Source: Malania oleifera (Eukaryota > Streptophyta > Magnoliopsida > Santalales > Ximeniaceae). Taken from it: a stretch of 64,000 nt of DNA. The notes beneath the pieces were generated by a model. It searched no databases and was not told the DNA's origin. It saw only the letters and a list, made by a program, of their open reading frames with translations. This document shows, piece by piece, positions 47,918-61,513 of the stretch. Position numbers and translations under genes: made by a program. The DNA is taken from NCBI RefSeq assembly GCF_029873635.1, contig NC_080418.1, positions 13,123,562 through 13,187,561 on the forward strand, in the 5' to 3' direction. Every line of letters starts with the position of its first letter. The stretch's first letter is position 1.

Positions 47918-50782
47918 GTTTTTATGGTTTTTCATTTTTTTTTAAAAAAAAAGAAAAAACAAACAAACAAACAAACAAAGAAAAAGCACTATTTTTCAAA
48001 AATAAAAATAAAAAGTTTTATAAAATGATTGTTTATGAAGCGACTTTTGAACACATTTTAAAATAAACATTTTTTTCTAAAATTTTTTAGTTTTCAAGTT
48101 TCATGGTTTCCCTTCAAAAAACCAAAATTCTCCTTTTAGGAAAAAAAAAATCATTTTTAAAGACAAGTACTCGTAATGCGGCTTTAGGATAGGAAAAAGT
48201 TATTTTTTCTTTTAAAAAATTATGTTTTCAAGTTTTTGCCTTTTCAAGGTGATTTTTTGAAAAATAAATAAATATTTCTTTAAAATGTTGATATTTTTTT
48301 TTTTCAAAATTCAAGGTTTTTCTTAAACAAAATTCAAAAATATTTTTAATTTGTAAAATATTACTTGATCCCTCTTTTGAGGATATGTGGACATTCTATC
48401 ATGTCTAGATTCAATCATGTCAAAAAAAATAAGAACATTCCTTTCTCTTTTCTTTCTTTATGTTTTTGTATTCTTTAATTAAATTTGACAATTTGAAAAG
48501 GTATCAAAAGTAATCAGATCTCCACGTGACATTGTCCTCTACATAAGCCTTATGACGTACCGTTTCAATGAATTTGAGTTACTTGAATTTTTTTAAAATA
48601 AATTTAAAAAAAGTGTGACGGCTTGTTGTAGGCGGTCGGCTGCCCACTAGAGGATAATTGAGGTAGTCGATCGGCCTAACCCAAGAGTAAGGCACTGTCA
48701 ATTGGTCTCTTAGTGTGATTGATCGACCCCTTCCTTCTCTCATTTTTTTTTTTTTTTGCAAAAATTTCCAAATTTAAATTCACAAAAACATGTCTTTTAT
48801 AGGAAATACACACATGCATTATAAATTTAAAATAATATGGCAGTGCAGGCAGTTGACCGCATGCTAAGAGACAGATGAATGGTCTAGCTTGAGGCAAGGG
48901 ATGATTGACCTACCAGTCCTTAGGTGTGGTCGACCAATCCCTAGCTTCTCTAAAAGTATAACTTAAGAAAAGCATTTCTTTTTTATAGGACACACACATA
49001 CACATACGCACATTAAAGTGTGTTAATCATTCTTGGAATGGATTCTAGTAAGGTGCTACCACATTAATTTTTTATTTAAGAAATTAACAGTTACCTTCTC
49101 TATTCACAAAAGTACTCTCGAATTCAAAGTCTTTAAAATGGGTTTTTCCTTATTTTTATCTTTTCAAAACTAAAATAAAGTAGCGACTATGTTTTCAAAA
49201 AATCAATGGATTGGTTTCAGGATAATATCTTATTTCACAAAAATGGTACTCTATGAGACGGGAATGGTATAAAAGGAATTGTGGAATATCATAAAATGGG
49301 AGAAGGTTAAAGAGTGAATGGAAATTAGATTAGAAAAAGGAGGAGAGTGAGGGAAGAGAGTAGACTAGGGCAAATGAAAGTAAGAAAGAGGGGGAGAGAG
49401 AGATAAAGTGATAGTAAAAAAGTTGAATAAAGTTGAAGGTCTTTTATAATAGAAATTATACAAATTCATAATCCTTCCTTGTCCTACCACATCAATTCTA
49501 TAGTTACAAATGCTAAATTAAACACATTAATTCTAATCATAAAAAATATTTTAAAACCTAATTATTATATTTGACTTCTCTCTCGGCCTTATAAATTTTT
49601 TGAGGGTTGGCAACAAGTGATTCACCCAGTGCTAAACCATATGCAAACTGAATGGGTCGTTAATTTTGGGTCAAAGCAAAATTGGGCTGGCCCACAGAGC
49701 AAGGGCTTTGCTCGGATTGGGCCTAGAATCCCCAGCTATCAGACTGGGCCAATGGAGTTCAGGCCTGAGCATGCCTACACATTTTGTCACTTAAATTATT
49801 TTTCCAATGCCCATTGGGACAGCTCTAAAGCCGATGTGTGCAGTTGAGCCCACGTTGACCAAAACTGGCCCATATCACACGGAGATAGACCAATTTGGGG
49901 CCCGTTTAGCTGTGAAAGCATTTTTTATTTTTTGATTTTTAATTTTTCATAAAATCATACAAATGTTAACTTATTTTTTTAATTTTTCAAGATCCAAATT
50001 AAAAATTAGAAAATACAGAGTTTAAATATGCAAAATTATTTTTTTTATTTTTTATTTCAAGATTTCAAAATAATCAAACTTATTTTCCAATTCTTCAAAT
50101 TTTATAAAAGGTAATGTTTGAAATCATCATGTTAAATTTAAATTTATATGAATTTAGTATGAATTATATCTATAATTCACACATATTAAAATCCAAGATT
50201 TGAATTCCATACTTTTTCATATACGAAGTAAGAGTTAGAAATTTAGGAAAAAATAATATAAAAAATTTTTAAAATTTTTTACATAAATATAAAAAAATAA
50301 AAAATAAGATGACATTTTTTAAGTATTAAAAAAATAAAAAATTTAAAAAACAAATAGGCCAAAACTATATATTGATTTTTATTTATTTCATACAAATATT
50401 ATAACAATAAAAAATTAGTTAATTAATTTTTAATATATTTTTAAAAAAACTAAAATAAAATTTATTTTACACTGTGATTGTAATGATAGAATAGGATGTT
50501 GTAGTAGCTCCCATCTAATATTTTAGGATAATACCTTATTTCACAAGTGGTACCCTATAAATTAGTTATTGTATGAAAAGAAATAAGGAAATATGGTGAA
50601 CAAAGTTAGAAGAGAGTAGACCGTGGGCGGAGGAAGGTACGAGAGAGGGAGAAAGAGGAATAAAGTGATATTTGGTCATTCTGCAAGCACTGAATTAACC
50701 TTTTACAATAGAAAATATAAACCTTCTAGGTCAAACCATCACAATTCTACAGTTATAAATGATAAATGAATATATTCGCGGT
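47918..50782. other. Intergenic, AT-rich, no gene seen
   Basis: The region contains long A/T runs, a segment with recurring GTCGACC-like motifs at 48600-48950, and three GGGCC-type motifs at 49680-49760. No credible coding frame is seen. Confidence 0.6.
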
Positions 50783-51081
50783 AAATTAGGTGCAACTCTT
50801 ATATAAGATAAGATAAGAAATGGACGACTCAGATGGTATGAACATTGATAACGTACACCACATAATACGCCAGTGAGAAAAAGTGAGTTAGCTATTATGG
50901 CGGGCAGTAGGAGGGGTAAGGATAAACCTAAAATAACTTGGAAGGAGATGGTGAATAAGAATTTAATAATCCTAAATCTGTCAAAAAAATAATTTATGAT
51001 CGCATAAATTGGTAGAAAGTGATTCATATAACTGACCCCGCCTAATGAGAGTTAAAGTTTGGTTTTGTTATTGTTGTTGTA
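50783..51081 (+). mobile_element. 3' end of an RTE-type LINE
   Basis: Plus-strand translation with several stops gives KIRNGRLRWY, then GSRRGKDKPKITWKEMV, then LTPPNE. This matches the conserved C-terminal tail of plant RTE LINE reverse transcriptases (RLRWFGH, RGRPKKTW, DP). It ends in a TTG-repeat tail (TTATTGTTGTTGTA), the usual RTE 3' end. It is 5'-truncated and dead. Confidence 0.75.
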
Positions 51082-52746
51082 TTTTTTTTTATCAAGAAAA
51101 AAATTTAAAAATATAATTAATTAGAAGAAAAACTATATTAATCATTAATTAAATTTTGGTTGTGCCCAAACATGAAAGACAAATTTTGACTCATAAAATT
51201 GCCAGAGAGAGAGAGAGAGTGAGGAGAAACTTTCTCTCATAGGTCCCAGCAGGGACATCCTGACCTCAAGTTCACTGAAGAAATTTCCACCACAACTAAA
51301 GGATTATTCCCCCAAATAACAGGAAGAGCAAACAAAAAAAAGAAAAATAGAAAAGGAAGATAAGAGAAGAAATAAAAGTTCCAAACCTCTGATTGGACCC
51401 CACCCCCCTTATACATATCTCTCCACAAAGAAAATTAGTGAAGAGAGAGAAGCCATCTAAATCTAATTATAGCCACAAAAGCTTCACTCATTTTATCTAC
51501 CCTTTGATTTCATTAAATTGGGAAATTGGGGAGATTGTTTTTTGATGAAAGGGATGGAGGGTCTGGTCCGTCTCACCAATAAAGCAATGCCATGGGGAAA
51601 GGAGGTAGAGTCACAGGCTGTTGTCCAATCAAGTGCTTCCACCTGGCATCTCCATCTCCATCTGCTGGCTAGTCCATTTCCTGAGGTTGGCTGCTTGGCT
51701 TCCCATTAATGGTGACCATTAGTATTAGGCATTAGGTAGGCAGATAAGACATTAACCTTAGCATTCATTATTAACCCATCTCTGAATGCATTTTCTTCCT
51801 TCTTCTTTCTTCTTTATTCTTTCTTTATTATCCTTCCTAAAGTTTGAATATGGATTTCCAAAATAGAAATCACATGGTTGAACCTACTAGCTGTGCCCTA
51901 GCCCTGGTTGATTACAGAAGGACAGCTTGAAAAGAACAAATATTTACAAAATATTATTTATTGGGATGCCTTCATAAGTTTCATAACCGCCTTATTAAGT
52001 TATAGTAGTTATTTATTTATTTATTTTTCAAAAAAAAGCATGATTTGTCGACCCTACCTTCTTTACAATGACAGTAAAAAGAAACATGAAAAATTGTTAC
52101 TAAACATTTGACTTTAGTTCTTTAGGTAAAAAAAAATTTATCTTAACTCTTCACATGTGTTGTCCGTATTTAATCTTTATTGCTTTTGTAGCAGTAAAGT
52201 CAAGTTTCTGAGGCAAACTGTCATTTTGAATGCCTTCAATTCAATTTGTGTGAAAATCAAGTTCATATTAAAGCAGACACACGTAAGAAAAAATTATCCC
52301 GAGAGTTTTAAAGTTAGTGATTTAGTTTATAAGCAAACCTTACATAATATTGTTCAAAAAAACCATTGCATATATATATGCCTATGAGAAATAGAGATCT
52401 ACACAGAAACAAAAAATTATATGCATACCTACTTAAAAAATTGAAGCGACACTTGATCATCATTAAAGTAGACTGTAAACTCTCTTTTAGTTAACATGTC
52501 TAAATTAGACAAGACAAGAATATCCTCCCCAAAAGCCATAAGAACAGCCTTTCTGTTTTTCAGATTTGTCCAAGATGAACCTGCAATTTGTAGATCCAAA
52601 TAATCAAAGTACAAAGAACACCCTCATTTTTTAACCTTAACCCCCTAGGGTTTTACTCCTTTTAAGATATAAGAACTAGGCAAACAGGACTCTACATTAT
52701 TAAAGTATACCCCATTAGTCAAGTCCTTTCAAATTAAAAATACCAC

Positions 52747-52781
<35 letters not shown>

Positions 52782-53158
52782 GCCCAAACCCTAATTTGTT
52801 TTGTTTGGCAACTGTAATGCCTACATCCTTACGTGGGAAAAAGCCAAATGGCCAAGTAATGCTATTGAGCCAGGCTTCTTTGGAATAATAGCTCGTGGCT
52901 GCACGTGCTATCTCACCCTCTTAATGCACTTCCTAACCAACCAAGCAGGCCGGGCAGCCCACATTTTATGCCTTTGGTTTTCATTCCCCATGAAACCTAA
53001 CCATTAGGCTGTCAGAAGTCAGAACCATGACAGTAACCTTACTCTTCTAATAGAGATCCAATTGGCTGTTAGATCTGAATCCTCTGATCTACTTTTTTGG
53101 ACCACCACCCCAACCATTACAGTAAACACAAAGCAATTTTAAAGATTAAGAAATCCTA

Positions 53159-53200
<42 letters not shown>
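51082..53200. other. Intergenic, no gene seen; two microsatellites
   Basis: A CT repeat lies at 52751-52779 and a TA repeat at 53161-53199. A telobox AAACCCTAA follows the CT repeat at about 52785. The less AT-rich part, 51180-51760, shows no protein-like frame or known microRNA. Confidence 0.5.
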
Positions 53201-53204
<4 letters not shown>

Positions 53205-53803
53205 ATAATAATTCAGTGTAAGGTATTGGTTTCCTGAGGCTATGCCCAAATGCCAAACAGATTATCAATCCAAAGAATTCCTTACAATTGGGGAAGTGAA
53301 GCATTACAGACTACAGAGTTATTCATACCACTGCCATTGATGATCAACCCGAAAAAGCAATATGGTAAAGATTACAAATCACTACAGAAACTACAACAAA
53401 CAACTTGGTTTCCTATTTCTTCCATTTTTTTTTTTGGGGATCCCCTTTTCCACTGGAAAAAAATAAAATAAAATTCCCAGATTAGGAAAGCTAATAGAAA
53501 ACGCCAACAAGACGACGGGGCGCTCCAACGAATTCAGTTAGCAGGCTCTTATTCTGTCAACCATTTACACGCGCCAATCTCTCCCTCACCCCGTGCAGGA
53601 AAAGAATCGAACCGCGTCAAGAGCATAGATAATTTACAAGAATTTCTTCTTCATACTGGTGGTCATGTGTTTTTTTTTTTTTCTTTTTTTCTTTTTTTAC
53701 AGAGTTGTGATATTTAACAGAATAAATCTTCTCTAAAGCCATCACCTGCATGCATGTGCTTGTGCACTCTTTATCTTCATTAAGAGGAAAAAGAGAGCTG
53801 CTC
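53200..53803 (-). other. Probable 3' UTR and flank of TRP gene
   Basis: The sequence downstream of the stop contains a minus-strand A-rich tract opposite the T-run at 53668-53698. No other gene is seen. Confidence 0.45.
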
Positions 53804-56800
53804 TCAGAGGAGAAGGCAAGTCTCTGGAGGGGGCTGTTTGAGCTGTTGCTTGGACTGCTGCTGGGACCAGTAGGCATGGGCTGTGAGGACTCTGTCCAGC
53901 AGTTCCTGGGGTACGGGCTCTCCCCTCCTTTGCTGAGGGGATATTCTTGCCGTGTGCACCAGTGTTTTCCACTTATCCTGCACCACCACAACCCAAATAC
54001 CATGTGAGCTTTTTATATATATACATATCATTAATACAAAAGGCAATTCATATCATGAAGACAAAAGGAAATTCATATGCAGGGCGCTTTAGGTGAAGAT
54101 TCATTGGGCTGTGTATATAATTTAGGGAAAGGTGGGTCTTCAAGGCGTGTAGGATTAGAATTGAAGAGATTCCTTGAGCTGGGACAGTTGGATAAGATTA
54201 CCAATCATTTACCAGAAGCACAAGCAACCATTCTCCAAAGAGATCAAAACGTGAATCCATGTGCACCAAAACTTCACAGACTGACTTTCGGAGTTTTAAA
54301 CACACAAACCGAAAAATAAAAACAATCAAAGGACCAGGAAGAAAAAACCACACAAGCGTGCGCGCAGACATCTTAGATTGCAGAAAACCCACAAAAGTTT
54401 GCAGGAACCCAAGGGCAAAACATGAGATTAAGGTAACATGGTAAAAATGATTGTGATCATGCCATGATGATAAAACTGCAATTGTAGAGTTGAAAAGGAG
54501 AGAATCAGATTCCATACCTTCAAATCAACATAAGTTCGATGCTTTGCATTATCAAAGGCTCGAAGTTTGACATCACGCCACCTGCAGAATGAAAAAGTCA
54601 TTACGAATGCTGCATCCACATACTTCTTCATGCAAGAGTAAAAGTTTTGGTGATTCAAGCAGAGTTTCCAATCAGCGGTATCACAGAAGTTAACCAATAA
54701 ATCCAGGCGAGGTTTCTCCCCTCAATCATACCTTCCAGTTCCAAGTTTCTCAACTGCTTGAACCAGCGCTTCGACTTCAGAGACAGAAAATGGTCGACGG
54801 ATTCGACGCTGTGCAACCTCAGATCTCTTGGATTTCCGGTGTGCTGGGACAACAGTCAGTGCCTCCATGCTCACCGCAGGAACAGCAATCAATGCCCGCG
54901 AATCTGCTGCACTTTTTTCCATCGACATGTCAGTAGGAGAGGGTGCTGAATCATGATCGCTTTCAATGCAATTTCCTAAATTGGTCACAGGAGGATCTGG
55001 TGACACATCAGAAGCCCCTTGAGTTGAAGTGGGTGGATACCTGGTCACATGAACATATTAGCCACGAGCAGGCTAAATTGAATTCTCGGTTTTTGTCTGT
55101 AGAACAGGCTGTAAACTCCCACATTATGCACTAAAATTCAATTACAAGTAACCACAAAATTAATATAGAAATAGTAATGGAAAAAAAATGTATGCAATTT
55201 ATATTGTGATTCGGGAAACTAAAGATATTCACTTCTTGGATCAGCTCTGCATTTTTCCAAATGCTTTTTGTAACTAAAACAAGTTTTGTATATCCAATTT
55301 TCTGTAAAACCTAGCCTCTTTCTCAATAAAATAGTCATTCAAAAAATTATACTCACATATTCACACGTTCAATGAATAACCATGCCATTGCCAACTCAAA
55401 TGCATGCAACTACCGCACTTAAGTGGTAAACAGCAATGACTCAGATCAAATTCTAGAAGTTACATAAGTATGAGTTCAGAGTGTACTTGCATTACCTTGT
55501 TAAAGGCTGAGGTGCATCGCAAGGGATGAGAAAGGGATGAGCTTCTTGACACAGTGACGTGGAAGCTTGTGAAGGATTAGGCTCCAAGGTAAAGCCCAGA
55601 GCATCTAATTTTTTATCATGAGAAATTCCAGCCTGAAGAAGAGTTTTGTTGTCATCTCTAACCTTCTTCCCCTGAATATGAACACCGACACATAATCCAC
55701 CTCCGAGTATAGCAGCCACTGCCTCCATAACAGCTCGCTATATAACAATTAGACGATGTCAGAACGAGGGCATAAAAGTATATAACCATTATTAACCAAT
55801 GAATGAGCCTTGTACAAAAATGAGCTGGCCATGGGGTTGCTTTACGGGAAAAAAAGGGACAAAATAAAGGAGTTGATAGAACAATAAAGACAAAAAGAAT
55901 GAAGGAAAGTCCATACAAAATAAATTACTTTGACCAGCACTGCTAAAAATGCACTCTCAAGGAAGTCCACAGAATAGGCAAACTGACACGTGTGCGCACA
56001 CACATGACAAAACAGGAAAAAAAAAAAAAAAAAGCAACAATTGAAGTCCCCTTAACTTTATTGCAAAACAATAACTCTCCGCACAAAACATGCACAACGA
56101 AAATTTGGAATATAGATTACAAAAAATACACAACCACCATGATTTCAACTATTGTCAAACATAAATATGTTTTATATGCAATAGAATAAAATTTTCCCTC
56201 AGAAAGTACCCAATAATACTCTCATCCAAACAATAATGATTGACAACCAAATACCTTCAAGGAACCAACAGTTGCTGTTTCTGGAATATCAATAAAGAGC
56301 TCAGGCACTCTGAAGGACTTGATCCTAAGTTTCACTGAGCAAAAAGAAAAGACACCTTCATGTAAGAACTTTGTATGTCACAAAGTCAAAAGAGTATATA
56401 TAAATCACTCCTCCATCGAAGGTCCTCCTACCTTGGGAATCCCTGGATTGGCCGGAAGCACGTTGACCTGCTACTGAAGAAGATTTTCCAGTGGTTGCAC
56501 AATAAGTTAAGCTAATTAGGCAAAAATTTAAAAGTGGAAATAAATTGAAATAGTGAAACGAATAAAGAAGAGGTTACAAGTTAGAATTAGACCTCCATGT
56601 TTGTCCGCACAAGAACCAGAAGCATCCCCATTAATGCCCTTATCAAGCAAATTAGGAATGCTGTCACTACTAATTCCTCCATCAGAATTCGATGCTGAGC
56701 TACAATCAAATAGCTTTCTTTTTTTGAAAGGATAATTCCTCTGAGACCTTGGGCGTTTGTTACAGGTTTTCCTATTACGGTAGATGGGCTTCAATTCCCC

Positions 56801-57994
56801 GTCTGGAAACACCGCAATAGCTTCCAATGAATGAACATAAAGGAAAATAAAATAGCCTTTTAAATAATATATACGAGACAAACTTGGAAAAAAAAAAGGG
56901 ACCCACAACCACTCACCAATATTAGAAAGCTCCTCATTCTTCGGAGATACTCTCCAATATTTCGAAGCCAACAGCTTCCTTATTCTTCGGTCGCCAATAC
57001 GCGATGGTGGCCTAAAGGTCTTTGTTGTGGTGCTAGGTTGAGTGCACCCAGAAGAGTTTTCATCATCATCTCTACTAACTAACTTTACATCTTCCCGACA
57101 TGGGGAAAAAGAACCACAAGGAATGCGGTCCCTGCACAGTGGCGCCTTGGCACTACAGTCTGAACTGACCAATACAGAGGGTTTCCCATTGCAAACCACA
57201 GGGTCCTCTGCAGCACACTGGCCAGTTTCAGAACCAACTTTAACCTTTGCAGTCTTGAGCGGTTCAGCTTTAATATCTCTGTTAGGTTGTTCATTCTCTA
57301 AATTATGATGGCTAGACTCGCCATCCCTAGACAATCCTACCCCAACTTTCCTAGCAAAATTTCCAATATCACTCTTGCTTTTGCCGAGTACCAACTTCTC
57401 TGCAGAACCAACCCTCTGTGGGCAATCACAAGTCGTAATTGCTGAAGCAACTCCTGAAAATGCATCATTGCGGACATATGTAAATTCCTTCAAAGTATTG
57501 CTTGGGTTGTGAACTTGTGACCCAAGCTCAGGAAAAAAGAAACCTTTATCACAGTTCCCTTGATCAAAAGACTCTACTTTCAATGGACTCTCTTCATCCC
57601 TTTGTTCTTTTTTGACAGCATCTTTAAAGATCTCAGACTGATCTTTTCCAGCTGGTGTGTTGGCAGCCGGAGAAAAACTCTCTCCCTCCAGCAATAACTT
57701 GCCAGCTACGGTTGCCAATAAATCAAATGCACAAGGCTGATTATCTTGAACTTTCTTCCAAAATGAACCCCTCTTCTGAAACAAGCAAGAAGCAATATGA
57801 ACATAGATCAGCATTTCAGAAACAAAGACCAAAAGAAATGGAAAACAATGGGAAAAAAATGACAGGGAGATGGAAGCCCGGCCAAAAAGTAGTTACGAAA
57901 AATATGTGCTTACCCTAGCTGATCTGGTAGCTCGGGGCATAGTGGGCACCTGATAGCCATTAAATCCATAGTCTAGCCTTTTCTGCAACACCAT
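53804..57994 (-). CDS. Telomere repeat-binding protein, TRP1/TBP1-like, nine coding exons
   Basis: Splicing by eye gives exons 57914-57994, 56917-57775, 56593-56802, 56432-56473, 56255-56334, 55496-55737, 54732-55040, 54518-54581 and 53804-53977. All have GT-AG borders, and they total 2061 nt with one frame (686 residues). The protein begins MVLQKRLDYGFNGYQVPTMP, a start typical of the family. A ubiquitin-like domain lies near residues 398-480 (VKLRIKSFRVPELFIDIPE to LDALGFTLEPNP). A C-terminal Myb-like domain spans about 583-668 (RRIRRPFSVSEVEALVQAVE), with the telobox motif VDLKDKWKTLVHTA crossing the exon 8/9 junction. Family members bind duplex TTTAGGG repeats in the nucleus and influence telomere length. 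Exon 4 may start 3 nt later because of a CAGTAG double acceptor. No lesion is seen. Confidence 0.94.
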
Positions 57995-59800
57995 ATCTCA
58001 TAAAGCATACCAATAAGAGCTCACCAAACACAGAAAATGAGAAACCCCATATCCATTTTACAGTCTAAAAGAACACCACATAAGTGATTTCACTCAAATG
58101 AGACCCTGTCAAGGAAGGAAAATCAGATATGAGCATAACTGGCCGTAGTCAAATAAAATGCCAAAAAAAACAAAAAAAAAAAAGAATATTAATACGAATC
58201 CAGAAACAGCAAACAACAGTTAGGTAATACATGAATAGAAACCAAGAAAAAAGGATGGATCGGAAGTATTCCACATCAGATACATTTAGAAAAATAATAA
58301 TGCACAAAGGCACTTACACTAATAACAGAAAAACCAGAATAAAGACCTAACATTCTGCAATCGACCTGAGGTCCATGGAGAAAAAGAGAAGGAAATTGGC
58401 TACACAATAATTTCAATTATGTGGAATTCAAAAATCATAATTTAATGAGAAATTACTTTTGTGGGTCTGGGGTTTATGAGATTTGAGTAAAAGTCCAAAT
58501 CAATTTAGAAAATGAAGTAACCAAAAATAGCGGAATTGGGCTAGGCTAGGCCACCAATTCCATTTCCAAACCCTCAATTTCCACAACCAACCACAACCAA
58601 ACCAAAATCTACCGTGATCACTGAGTTCCCACATGCCCCTGCGGAGTGAAGAAGCGTGATTTGTTCTTCCTAAAAGCTCAAAAAATATACGCCAAAACCC
58701 ACACAAATGCTTGGAAGCACGCCCAACAAGAACCCAAAAAAAAAAAGGTTTGGATCCAACACATGCAACTTCAATCAGATCCGCACAATCTGTATTAAAA
58801 ATACAAACTTTTACCCAGAAACGTCAGAATTTACACGCACAAAAACCAAATTATGTGAAAAGAGGCGTTAAGTATGAATAATAAAACATGGATGCAAAGA
58901 TTTAACGTCCGCCTGTTTGCGCTAGCTCAGAACATAGAATAATTCGTGTCAATTGAACCTCAGATAGTTCTTCTCTACAATTTTTCAGACATAAATACTA
59001 TTTATTTCTCGCTTTGTGCATGTGATTGTGTGCGAGGGTGTTTTGAGGGTGCAAAAACCACCACAAAACCCTCATGTTGAGGATCCAAATATCGGATTCT
59101 TCTGCAACACAGAGAAATAAATAAATGAAAAAACAAAGAAACCCAGAAAAATAAATAAATAAATTGTGCGCTAAAGATCTAAAACCCTTAACAAGGATCA
59201 ATGACCAAAAAAAAACTCCCGCAATTTAGATAAATTGATCATAAAAAATTTTAAATGGGTTTCATTAACTGACAAGAATTTAAAGAGAAAAATCAAGTTT
59301 TCGGACACGATTGCTCCAGCAACAAAATTCTACACACTAAAACATCAGATCGAACCCATCGGAAAGGAAAATGGAAATAAGAAAGCAACTTTCGGACGCA
59401 ATTAGAAGAAACAAACCAACTTCTCATGAAAATTATAACAGCCGAAAAATTCCAAATTTAACGAAATTAGGAAAGAAAATCCAGGAAAACCCATCGGCTC
59501 ACCTCATAGGAACGATTTTGACGTCGGATTTTCCAGGAAATTCTCCAGAGTTTAAAAATTTTCCCCGACAAAGCGAAATTCCAGCGAATTGCAGTGGAAT
59601 TTGCAGGCGAATGTAAGATCGGGAAATGGATAGAGAAATCCAACAACAAATCTCAGGAAATGAGAATTTCCTTTCTCCAACTTCTCTCTATCCCATGATT
59701 TCTGAGAAAACTTAGTTTCAGACGCTACCCTTAATTTTCTCTTTCTAAATTTTTTTTTTCCTTCTCTCTCTCTTTCTGATCGCCAAAACCCTCTGAAAAC
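57995..59800 (-). promoter_or_regulatory. 5' UTR of TRP gene with probable large leader intron
   Basis: A leader exon probably ends at 59503 with GAG|GTGAG. A good acceptor TTCTTTTAG lies at 58065, giving a leader intron of about 1.4 kb. If so, the second leader exon contains a short upstream ORF (MDMGFLIFCVW then stop, starting near 58055). The exon upstream of 59503 is CT/GA-rich, as is common in plant leaders. Confidence 0.5.
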
Positions 59801-60970
59801 CACCCAACCTTTGCTTAAACCCCCAGCTCTTATATCATTGACCCCTGCCCACCGGCCCTATCGGTAAAAGCCCATTTCCTACCGGCTACAGCCGGTGCCA
59901 AAACCACCTAAAGACCGGTTCTTCGTCGTTGTGACACTGCCTTGGTCCCAGGTGGTACGGATCTCGCCACGTGGCATGGGTACTTGATCGTGCGGCTGTT
60001 CCGACCCGCACGATCGAGAAAAACGTTGGGTCACGATTTCGTGTGTGTATGTCGTAATTTTGGCACCAGAAGTTGGGACAAATTAATTTTTTCTATTTCC
60101 GTAAATTCTAAATGTAAATATATAAATATAAATGTTTTTTGGAGAAAAAGAAAATAAGAAGAGTGGGGCCGTGGGGCATGCGGCATTTAAGAATTGAGAC
60201 AGCACAAAAATGAAAAAACGTTCATTCTTGCCTGTAATGGAATATTCTATTTCTTGGATTTCCAATCGTACCCCAATTTTTTTTCCCAATTTTATGTCTA
60301 ATTTATGGGAATAAAATTCAATGGGCAAACAATTGGTTCCCAGTTACATAAAAAATTGCAATCGTATTTTTTTATTGAAAAAAAAAATATTTGTGCTCAT
60401 GTAATGTAGCCTAGTTGTGGACACACTTTTTGTATTGTTTTCGATCTTAAATTTATAAAAATAACGAAGAATTATGTAAATAATGGTCTAGTTGTGGTGA
60501 TTAGGGTAATTTAGAAAGAATATTAAACTTAATGTTGCCAAGAAAAGGGCAATTTAGGAACAATGATAAAAAAAATGCGCATTAAAAATTGTCCTAAGTT
60601 TTTTAAGTTATGGAAAAATTGAAAAAATAAAAAAACATATTATTTTTTATTTATAATAAATAAAATATTATATTCAATTACAAAAGGACAAACTGGTAAC
60701 CATGCCTACTCACTGCAACTATGAATCAACCACCTCCAACACAAGTGTACATCAAATATATACAAATGTTGAAGGATTAATAAAGGTGTCTGACCCACTT
60801 GATCTAAGGCCGAGTTTACTAAAGGACTTTTAATTAATATTAACCGACCATCCTGAATATTTATACCAAACTAAGCTATTCAAATTTTCATTCATGAGAA
60901 ACGAGACCTCACTTGTTCGTGTACAACAAGGTGGATCATGGGAGTCAATGCTTATTTATTTATGTAGTGT
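59801..60970. promoter_or_regulatory. Upstream region of TRP gene
   Basis: The segment 59875-59945 carries ACCGG/GCCGGT motifs and resembles 3820-3910 upstream of the GRAS gene. A G-box-like CCACGTGG is at about 59966. The rest is AT-rich with no gene. Confidence 0.45.
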
Positions 60971-60977
60971 TTTATAG

Positions 60978-61513
60978 TAGGAGAATGCAAACGGTCCGTT
61001 CGGCCAAATTTAAATAATTAATCCAAAATTTTCGGTTAACAATAATCTTTAATCGAATCGACCGAATTAGGTGTTATAACCAACCGTACTCGACCAAACC
61101 AACTTTTCGGGTAAATTGGTTAGTCGAATTTGATCGAAATAATTTTAAATTAATTATAAAAATAAAATATTATTGCAAATTTTAAAATTAATTATAAAAT
61201 TAATGTTTTCCATTTCTTTTAATTGTAAGAGCTGAATTAAGAGAATGACATTAATTTAATAAATAAATTAAGAAAATCAAACAATTATATAATATATAAT
61301 ATATCAGTTATATTTAATATTACTAATTTATATTTAGTTTTTAATTAATTAGTGATTCGGGTAATTTGATTAACCGAATTAAAATTCCCCATACTCAAAT
61401 CAAAAACTGAAAACTTGAAATTTTCCAAATTAGTAATTGAACTGAACCGAATTGACCGAACTCGATCGGTTAATTCTGTTAATTCGAATAAACCCGAATT
61501 ATGTTCATCCTTA
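60978..61513. mobile_element. Degenerate hAT-type MITE, same family as 37587-38063
   Basis: The 536 bp element has ends TAGGAGAATGCAAACGGTC and, reverse-complemented, TAAGGATGAACATAATTCGG. These match the two ends of the other MITE in opposite orientation. Internal TTCGGTTAA motifs are shared. The TSD is decayed (TTTTATAG / TTTTACAA). Confidence 0.72.

Noticed and set aside
49896-50361. Possible MITE with GGCCCGTTTAG / GGCCTATTTG ends
   Set aside because: Inverted ends match poorly and no TSD could be fixed.
51180-51760. microRNA or other noncoding RNA gene
   Set aside because: No match to conserved plant microRNAs that I recall and no clear foldback was found by eye.
52429-52614. 60-codon minus-strand open frame between LINE and TRP gene
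   Set aside because: Short, AT-rich, with no recognisable domain or gene context.
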